A DNA stretch of 12,083 nucleotides from Natronohydrobacter sp. Its GTDB lineage: Bacteria > Pseudomonadota > Alphaproteobacteria > Rhodobacterales > Rhodobacteraceae. Below, one piece after another: positions 8,301 through 12,083 of the stretch. Position numbers and translations under genes: made by a program. The number at the start of each line of letters is the position of its first letter. Position 1 is the stretch's first letter. The notes below the pieces were generated by a model, which made no database searches, had not been told where the DNA came from, and saw nothing but the letters and a program-made list of their open reading frames with translations. The stretch lies in contig SKRP01000268.1 in the NCBI GenBank assembly GCA_007118445.1, forward strand, positions 1 to 12,083, read 5' to 3'.

Positions 8301-8796
8301 GCAGATCGAGGCGGCACTTCTCGACTATCTTGCGCGCGATTTCGGGCTGCGGCTTGCGGATGAGGCGATCCGGCGCTACCGCGACAGCCATCGCGGCGCG
8401 ATGATGGAGGCGACCGAGCGCGCCTTCGCGGATCTGACGCATGGTGCCTATACGCGGCTGAACAGCGTGCAGGACGGGGCGTCAGAGGTGCTGCAGGTGA
8501 TCACGGCAGAGGGCGGGGCGAAGCAGGTGGGCGATCTGTCCAAGGGCACGCGCTTCCAGCTCTATCTGGCCTTGCGGGCGGCGGCCTATGAGCAACTGGT
8601 CGCGCAGGGGGTGCGTTTGCCCTTCTTCTGCGACGATATTTTCGAGACCTTCGACGAGGAACGCACCCGCGCGGCCTGTCAGCTGATGGAACGGATCGGC
8701 CAGAGCGGGCAGGCCATCTACCTGACCCATCACCGCCATGTCGTCGAGATCGCGCAGGCAAGCTGCAAGCGCGCGCCCAAGGTCCATCACCTTTAG
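5365..8796 (+). CDS. YhaN/SbcC/Rad50-like coiled-coil AAA ATPase
   Basis: The 1143-residue protein is an SMC/Rad50-like ATPase of the YhaN type, the expected partner of the preceding nuclease. The N-terminal lobe starts at MRIQRLSLELFGQF and has Walker A GRNEAGKT (residues 35-42). A long, very Ala/Arg/Glu/Gln-rich region from about 180 to 1000 fits an antiparallel coiled coil. The C-terminal lobe has signature GDLSKGT (1056-1062), a Walker B strand ending in CDDIFE (Asp1090, Asp1091, Glu1094), and H-loop His1122-His1123. The two lobes would join into one ATPase head. No CxxC pair occurs in the middle, so a canonical zinc hook is absent. At this length it is longer than Bacillus YhaN (about 960). 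The start at 5365 was chosen over 5329 because the family begins with this strand and the ATG overlaps the nuclease stop. Confidence 0.88.
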   Translation: MRIQRLSLELFGQFTDRNFDFGAAGDASDFHIIYGRNEAGKTTTMEGFLRLLYGFEHREPYDFLHQRKNLRVSGMLALDGATRHVTRLPTRSANLLDGTGAVLPEQALAAHLGGLSLEDYRHLLCLDDETIEKGGEDIANARGDIGRLLFSAAAGLPDLTTILTQARSEADTLYRKRASKTRVAELKRELDQTDAQIRAQDVSAAAFRRLKQAHGEAQAAEAAAREARDALHARKAQVEAQRRALPDLQTRDRLCAALVGLEDYPRCLDLDPETLVTLQTRQATAQAEVKRLDREIAEAEAQLAEIVLAPARLTLAGALDDLDDARSRHVAAQSDLPKRRRAWDAASEQMHRAARDLAAPEGTDPQALVLGAAGITALETARDALRTARSARDAEAAEVAGLQARVTEATEALESLRADAIAPSGVADLLARHDVDRLAPAVAAAQQARDAARDALAEALAALGQGSTVFATLPDCPVDAATAQALARQHVDATAQLAQARAERDGFLSEAEAQQAQHDALSARAGLVPDAQANAARDHRDALWREHRAALNAATADAFHAAMTQLDTLGDARLAAARELGQLREIARALVEAQTRAAQAEKRCEASAAALSDIEARVAGIAGALGLDSLTPAGLPDWVARHATAAKAAHRLDRLVLRDGATLERAARLLAALRPFIGLEDPDFEGALAAARDLAARERAQAARESTAEATRAQLERDLDRRRAKLASLDADLQMAQENWRARVAECFAGALDPDVLEASLEPLRALREQDNLRVDAEHRITTMEADQQHFSDAMAGLAAQHGVTPAPDPLESFATLREIAQDAQDAQARHDQLATAIAGKTEARDATQRALDDIARQVQEIGRLFPASAPTATLDALRQTLGRAREAIAQRARITELENAILSDLGVADLDAARALLGDATLAALEAEAGGLEADIARAEQALSAATEARTHAARDLAAVTGDADIAALVQHKAALELQIEAALLDYLARDFGLRLADEAIRRYRDSHRGAMMEATERAFADLTHGAYTRLNSVQDGASEVLQVITAEGGAKQVGDLSKGTRFQLYLALRAAAYEQLVAQGVRLPFFCDDIFETFDEERTRAACQLMERIGQSGQAIYLTHHRHVVEIAQASCKRAPKVHHL

Positions 8797-8917
8797 CGCC
8801 ATCGCTGCGCGCCTATGACTATTTTTTGCCATTTTCATTCTGGATGATACGCAGCATCGCAAGGCCCGCCCCGCAGCAGGCGTTGCCGTTCTTGCAGGAA
8901 ATTTCGGAGACCGCTGA

Positions 8918-10126
8918 ATGACCCTATCCCCGAACACGCCCGAACGCGCGCCGCGTGGCGCTCCGGCCAGCGCGCGCCTTGCTGACACGGCTTTGCTGGA
9001 CGGCATCGATGTCCCTGCCGCCTTTGCCCGGTTTCAGGATCTTGCCACGCGCTTTGACCAACCTTTCACCAGCTTTGACGAAGGCTTCATTGCCGCATGG
9101 GAAAGCTACAAGCCACGGGTCCGCGATGTCGCGCGCGCGCGGCTGCAGGCTGACAGCTGGACCCCCGATCAGATCGGGTCGGGCACGATCATCGACAAGG
9201 TGATTGCCGCCATCGAGATTCAGGCGACCCATGGCGATCTGACCAACAACATGGTGTTCTGGCAAAACCGCTTTGGTCATGCCAATCGCGACCACCGCGC
9301 CTTTATCGAGGCCGCAACGACGGGCACAGGCCGCGCCGCGCTGGAGGGGCTTGTGTTCGACCTCTATCGCGGGGATTGCGATGAGGCCGGCATTTTCGAG
9401 GCGCTGAGCGCCGCGACAGGGACAAAATACCCGCTGATGGCCTATCTGTTCTTTCTCAAGGACATGGACCGCTTCATGCCGATCCAGCCCACAGGCTTTG
9501 ACCGCGTGCTGGGCGAGATGGGGTTCGGTTTCCGGACCCGCAGAAACTGTTCCTGGTCGAATTACATGACATTCAACAGCATTCTTGACGCCCTGCGCCA
9601 GCCGATCGCGCAGGCTGCCGGACTGGACAACGTCCGGCTGATCGATGCGCATTCGCTGCTGTGGGTTTTCTCGACCCTGTTGGAAATGGACGCGAACGGG
9701 AAGCTTGAAAAGGGCGCAAAAGCCAGCGAGCGGTATCTCGGGGCGCGCGAAAAATCGATTGCCGAGATCAAGCATAATGTGGGCAAGACCGTCTTCAACG
9801 CGAACGGGCAGGTGGTGGCGACCAGGGTGAAGAACAAGGAATTGCGCATGACCGATGCGCAACTGGACAAGCTCTTGCGCGACTTGCTCAGGGTGCAGGG
9901 CAATTGCTGCGCGATCACCGGCTTGCCGCTGCAATTCCGGGGCGCGCATTCCGACGAGAACATGCTGGCCTCGCTTGATCGCATCGACAGCAGCGGACAT
10001 TATGAACCGGATAATCTGCAGATCGTCTGCCGGTTCATCAATTTCTGGAAACAGGCATCCGATGACCAAGAGTTCCGGCGTTTGCTGAATCTTGTTCGTG
10101 GCATTGACGGCGCCGCCCCCTCGTGA
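8918..10126 (+). CDS. HNH-type nuclease-like protein with an uncharacterised N-terminal region
   Basis: The 402-residue protein ends in an HNH-like fold. A Cys pair in GNCCAITGLPL (328-338) is followed by ASLDRIDSSGHYEPDNLQ (351-368) and IVCRFINFWKQ (369-379). The first catalytic position is Asp-Arg-Ile-Asp rather than the usual His pair, and Asn366 and Asn375 stand in the N and last-H region, so this is a variant whose activity is uncertain. The first 320 residues match no family I can name with confidence. They contain a hydrophobic block YPLMAYLFFLKDMDRFMPI (170-188), an aromatic segment NCSWSNYMTFN and a Lys-rich linker. ATG 8918 has CGGAGA seven bases upstream. A 121-bp gap, partly AT-rich, separates it from the ATPase gene, so it may have its own promoter. 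DNA cleavage in repair or defence is an inference from context. Confidence 0.75.
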   Translation: MTLSPNTPERAPRGAPASARLADTALLDGIDVPAAFARFQDLATRFDQPFTSFDEGFIAAWESYKPRVRDVARARLQADSWTPDQIGSGTIIDKVIAAIEIQATHGDLTNNMVFWQNRFGHANRDHRAFIEAATTGTGRAALEGLVFDLYRGDCDEAGIFEALSAATGTKYPLMAYLFFLKDMDRFMPIQPTGFDRVLGEMGFGFRTRRNCSWSNYMTFNSILDALRQPIAQAAGLDNVRLIDAHSLLWVFSTLLEMDANGKLEKGAKASERYLGAREKSIAEIKHNVGKTVFNANGQVVATRVKNKELRMTDAQLDKLLRDLLRVQGNCCAITGLPLQFRGAHSDENMLASLDRIDSSGHYEPDNLQIVCRFINFWKQASDDQEFRRLLNLVRGIDGAAPS

Positions 10127-10159
10127 TCGGGGACCAGCATTTGAAGGCAGAGCAATGAT

Positions 10160-11089
10160 ATGACGCCTGACGGCACGGATCCCTCTGCCCCTGCCAGCGC
10201 GCCTGCGGTCGTGCTGCATATCGGCGCGCACAAGACCGCCAGCACCCATTTTCAGGCGCTCTGTTCGGCCAATCGCGACCTGTTGCGCGCCTCGGGTTGC
10301 GCCTGGTTCGGACCCGATACGCTGCGCCATGCGCTGAAGCTGCCCGCGCTGCATGACAGCCACATGGTGATGCGCTGGCGCGGGCGGCATCTGCGCCGGG
10401 CCTTGCAGGGCGAAATCCGGGCCGGGCAGCATCTGCTCGTGTCAGATGAAAACATGCTGGGCAGTCCGCGCCCGCCTGCCATGGTGGCGGGGGCGCAGCT
10501 CTATCCGGGGGCAGAAATGCGGCTGGCCGCGACCTGTGTGGCGCTCGGGCTGCAGGGCGTGACGCTGGCGCTGTGCATCCGCAATCCGCTGGACTGGCTG
10601 GTCTCGGGCTGGGGGCATCAGTTTCTCGCCGGACGGCCTGTCAGTTTCGAGCGCTTCTGCGCCGGGCTCTCGCCGCTGGACCTGCGTTGGTCCGAGATGG
10701 TGGGGCGGGTGCTGGCGCTCGAGCCTGTCCGCCATGTGGTCCTGTGGCGTCACGAGGATTACGGGGCGCTGGCAGCGCATCTGCCCGCCCGCTTTCTCGG
10801 GCTCGGGGGGATGGAATTGCAGCCGCTGCCCGCGCCGCGCGGGGGGCGGCGCTATCTGACCGGACCCTCTGCCCGTGCGATTGCCGCATTGCCCCGGATC
10901 ATGGCGCGCGAACCCGAACTGAAACCCAGCCGCGCCATGCGCAAGGCGATGCGGCGTTTCCCGAAAGGGGCAGACCGGCCCGGCCCGCAACCCTTCGCCG
11001 CAGATCAGCTGTCCGAGGCGCGCCACCGCTATCAGGCGGATTGGGCGCAGCTCGCGCAAAGCGCCCATGTGACCTGTCTGACACCCTGA
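10160..11089 (+). CDS. Sulfotransferase-like protein
   Basis: The predicted protein is 309 residues long and resembles PAPS-dependent sulfotransferases. The 5'-phosphosulfate loop fits VLHIGAHKTASTHFQ (residues 18-32), with Lys25 and Thr29 in the expected places. The 3'-phosphate site fits SDENMLG together with CIRNPLDWLVSGWG (139-152), where Arg141 and Ser149 match the family. The acceptor is unknown; exopolysaccharide or another small molecule is possible. Residues 1-16 (Pro/Ala/Ser/Asp-rich) precede the core and partly coincide with the right-hand copy of the tRNA-Trp repeat, so this start may be a product of insertion. A GTG at 10211 would begin exactly at the conserved core and give 292 residues. 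The ribosome-binding site at 10160 is poor (AAGG 12 bases upstream). Sulfotransferase identity is moderately sure. Confidence 0.72.
   Translation: MTPDGTDPSAPASAPAVVLHIGAHKTASTHFQALCSANRDLLRASGCAWFGPDTLRHALKLPALHDSHMVMRWRGRHLRRALQGEIRAGQHLLVSDENMLGSPRPPAMVAGAQLYPGAEMRLAATCVALGLQGVTLALCIRNPLDWLVSGWGHQFLAGRPVSFERFCAGLSPLDLRWSEMVGRVLALEPVRHVVLWRHEDYGALAAHLPARFLGLGGMELQPLPAPRGGRRYLTGPSARAIAALPRIMAREPELKPSRAMRKAMRRFPKGADRPGPQPFAADQLSEARHRYQADWAQLAQSAHVTCLTP
10180..10197 (+). repeat. Putative attR: second copy of the tRNA-Trp 3'-end repeat
   Basis: These 18 bases are identical to 3776-3793, in the same orientation, with differing flanks. They encode codons 7 to 13 of the annotated sulfotransferase-like gene (reading PSAPAS). 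A rough composition-based estimate makes a chance 18-base match to the tRNA end very unlikely, although low-complexity Pro/Ala/Ser codons raise the odds somewhat. Confidence 0.6.
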
Positions 11090-11124
11090 GCCGGGCGGTT
11101 TCCTGCCGCTGCGCGGAATCACGC

Positions 11125-11153
11125 TTGAAACCGGGCAGGGGGCTGCGTATGTC
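11125..11153 (+). promoter_or_regulatory. Possible secE promoter
   Basis: TTGAAA (11125-11130, five of six bases of the -35 consensus) is followed after 17 bases by TATGTC (11148-11153, first three -10 bases matching). Transcription would start about 18 bases before the secE start codon. The position in the gap after the sulfotransferase-like gene supports it; the -10 is imperfect. Confidence 0.4.
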
Positions 11154-11178
11154 GGGGCCAAGCGATAGGAGTTGCGTA

Positions 11179-11376
11179 ATGGCCAAGACCAATCCGTTCC
11201 AGTTCATGCAGCAGGTGCGCGCCGAGACCGCCAAGGTCACCTGGCCGACACGGCGCGAAGTGCTGATGACCACGATCATGGTGCTGGTCATGGCAACGCT
11301 GACCGCGATTTTCTTCTTTCTTGTCGATCTGGCGATCCGCTCGGGGCTGGTGGCCTTGCTGGGTTTCTTCAACTAA
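11179..11376 (+). CDS. secE: Preprotein translocase subunit SecE
   Basis: This 65-residue inner-membrane protein is the short, single-span form of SecE, which clamps SecY in the SecYEG channel. The N-terminal amphipathic segment FQFMQQVRAETAKVTWPTRR (7-26) holds the conserved KVTWPTR motif. One membrane helix follows at about 29-50. The length is normal for alphaproteobacteria, in contrast to the three-helix E. coli form. ATG 11179 has a perfect AGGAG seven bases upstream (11167-11171), which decides the start. The gene lies before nusG, the usual order, but the two are separated by 166 bases that contain a strong terminator. Confidence 0.96.
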   Translation: MAKTNPFQFMQQVRAETAKVTWPTRREVLMTTIMVLVMATLTAIFFFLVDLAIRSGLVALLGFFN

Positions 11377-11439
11377 GCGCGCCGGGTCTTTCCGGCAGGG
11401 GTTGAAAACCGCCTGACAGCGCGGTAATGCACCGCTCAA

Positions 11440-11469
11440 AGCGCACCGACTCGGTGCGCTGTTTGTTTT
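11440..11469 (+). terminator. Intrinsic terminator between secE and nusG
   Basis: A perfect 9-bp stem, AGCGCACCG (11440-11448) with CGGTGCGCT (11452-11460), closes a three-base loop and is followed by TTTGTTTT (11462-11469). Two smaller hairpins precede it: GCCGG/CCGGC (11381-11396), just after the secE stop, and GCGGT/ACCGC (11421-11435). This is a good terminator or attenuator for the secE transcript. Confidence 0.85.
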
Positions 11470-11474
11470 GATCT

Positions 11475-11497
11475 TCTGACAGCACAGCCCTGTCAGA
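11475..11497. promoter_or_regulatory. Perfect 8-bp inverted repeat upstream of nusG
   Basis: TCTGACAG (11475-11482) and CTGTCAGA (11490-11497) are exact reverse complements separated by seven bases. The core TGACAG occurs again at 11414-11419 and 11508-11513, giving four copies in 100 bases counting both strands. It may be a dyad operator or an RNA hairpin in the nusG leader. No regulator can be named. Confidence 0.55.
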
Positions 11498-11542
11498 CCC
11501 GGCAGATTGACAGGCCGGGGAATGAACAGAAAGTGGAAAGAC

Positions 11543-12076
11543 ATGGCCAAGCGCTGGTATTCGGTAAGCGTTCTGTCGAATTTCGAGAAGAAAGTGGCCG
11601 AGGCCATTCGCACGGCCGTGGCCGAGGGTGGTCTGGAAGAGCAGATCGAGGAAGTGCTGGTGCCGACCGAGGAAGTGATCGAGGTCCGGCGCGGCAAGAA
11701 AGTCACCTCCGAGCGGCGTTTCATGCCCGGCTATGTGCTGGTGCGCATGGAAATGAGCGCGAAAGCCTATCACCTGATCAATTCGATCAACCGCGTGACC
11801 GGGTTTCTGGGTAGCCAGGGCAAGCCGATGCCGATGCGCGATGACGAGGTCAACGCGATCCTCAACCGCGTGCAGGAAGGCGAGGAAGCCCCGCGCACGC
11901 TCATCCATTTCGAGATCGGCGAGCAGGTCAAGGTCACGGATGGTCCCTTCGAGGGTTTCTCGGGCGTGGTCGAGGAAGTGGATGACGCGGCCAGCCGCCT
12001 GAAGGTGATGGTGTCGATTTTCGGCCGGGCAACCCCGGTCGATCTGGAATTCACGCAGGTGTCCAAGGACAACTGA
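11543..12076 (+). CDS. nusG: Transcription termination/antitermination factor NusG
   Basis: The 177-residue protein is NusG, which binds RNA polymerase, suppresses pausing and links it to Rho or to the ribosome. The NGN domain begins with KRWYSVSVLSNFEKKVAEAI (3-22) and includes RRFMPGYVLVRM (58-69) and the VTGFLG segment (85-90). The KOW domain covers FEIGEQVKVTDGPFEGF (123-139) and the following GVVEEVD. The protein ends at VSKDN with a TGA stop. The frame is open to 11507 and an ATG at 11522 is possible, but MAKRWYS at 11543 is the usual family start and has GGAAAG just upstream. The gene is complete, and the window ends seven bases after it, where rplK would normally follow. Confidence 0.97.
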   Translation: MAKRWYSVSVLSNFEKKVAEAIRTAVAEGGLEEQIEEVLVPTEEVIEVRRGKKVTSERRFMPGYVLVRMEMSAKAYHLINSINRVTGFLGSQGKPMPMRDDEVNAILNRVQEGEEAPRTLIHFEIGEQVKVTDGPFEGFSGVVEEVDDAASRLKVMVSIFGRATPVDLEFTQVSKDN

Positions 12077-12083
12077 CGTGAAC

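Larger units (their letters stand above)
3776..10197 (+). mobile_element. Putative tRNA-Trp-associated genomic island without an integrase
   Basis: The interval is bounded by the exact 18-bp repeats. It holds a 346-bp non-coding left flank, a Mre11-like nuclease, a Rad50-like ATPase and an HNH-type protein, all on the plus strand. In many alphaproteobacteria tRNA-Trp is followed closely by secE (general knowledge of the group), whereas here secE is more than 7 kb away. No integrase, excisionase or transposase gene is recognisable inside. Base composition resembles the flanks, so any insertion is either old or came from a similar genome. The sulfotransferase-like gene lies just outside, apart from its first codons. 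Confidence 0.5.

Noticed and set aside
6145..8442. 765-codon minus-strand open frame inside the coiled-coil ATPase gene
   Set aside because: High GC and Ala-rich coding on the plus strand keep the opposite frame free of stops; the product is Arg/Gly-rich with no recognisable domain.
8924..10432. 502-codon minus-strand open frame over the HNH and sulfotransferase-like genes
   Set aside because: It overlaps two genes with recognisable motifs and has none of its own.
11507..11512. Consensus -35 TTGACA just before nusG
   Set aside because: No -10 element is found at a suitable distance before the nusG start, so a promoter cannot be supported from this hexamer alone.

Overview
The window looks like a chromosomal segment of a GC-rich alphaproteobacterium, most likely a member of the Rhodobacterales. 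This rests on the order tuf ... tRNA-Trp ... secE, nusG, on the style of the SecE, NusG and EF-Tu sequences, and on strong GC-rich codon use. The genus cannot be fixed from sequence alone.

Layout: the 3' end of tuf (EF-Tu) and its terminator open the window. An ABC exporter (282-2132, +) follows. A small SAM-dependent methyltransferase (2183-2797, -) converges on it. A CatB/Vat-type hexapeptide acetyltransferase (3004-3666, +) is divergent from the methyltransferase, with a 10-bp tandem repeat between the two. Next comes tRNA-Trp (3717-3792). Then there are 346 bp without a convincing gene and a tightly coupled pair: a YhaO/SbcD/Mre11-like nuclease (4139-5365) and a YhaN/SbcC/Rad50-like coiled-coil ATPase (5365-8796). 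After that lie an unusual HNH-type protein (8918-10126), a sulfotransferase-like gene (10160-11089), secE (11179-11376) and nusG (11543-12076). The rplK-led ribosomal protein cluster probably continues beyond the edge.

Main observation: the last 17 bases of the tRNA-Trp gene plus one flanking base (3776-3793) recur exactly as an 18-bp direct repeat at 10180-10197. A duplicated tRNA 3' end is the classic footprint of site-specific integration. The interval it brackets, about 6.4 kb, holds exactly the three DNA-processing genes (Mre11-like nuclease, Rad50-like ATPase, HNH protein). No integrase is visible in the interval, so if it is an island it is a relic or depends on an enzyme supplied elsewhere. 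The right-hand repeat lies inside the first codons of the sulfotransferase-like gene, so that gene's present start codon would be island-derived.

The nuclease-ATPase pair is expected to act on DNA ends or branched DNA, by analogy with SbcCD and Mre11-Rad50. The neighbouring HNH protein makes a repair or anti-phage role worth testing, but nothing in the sequence proves it. The tuf, tRNA-Trp, secE and nusG genes are housekeeping translation, secretion and transcription functions. The secE-nusG gap carries a series of hairpins, including a strong intrinsic terminator and a perfect 8-bp inverted repeat, which suggests that nusG is separately controlled.
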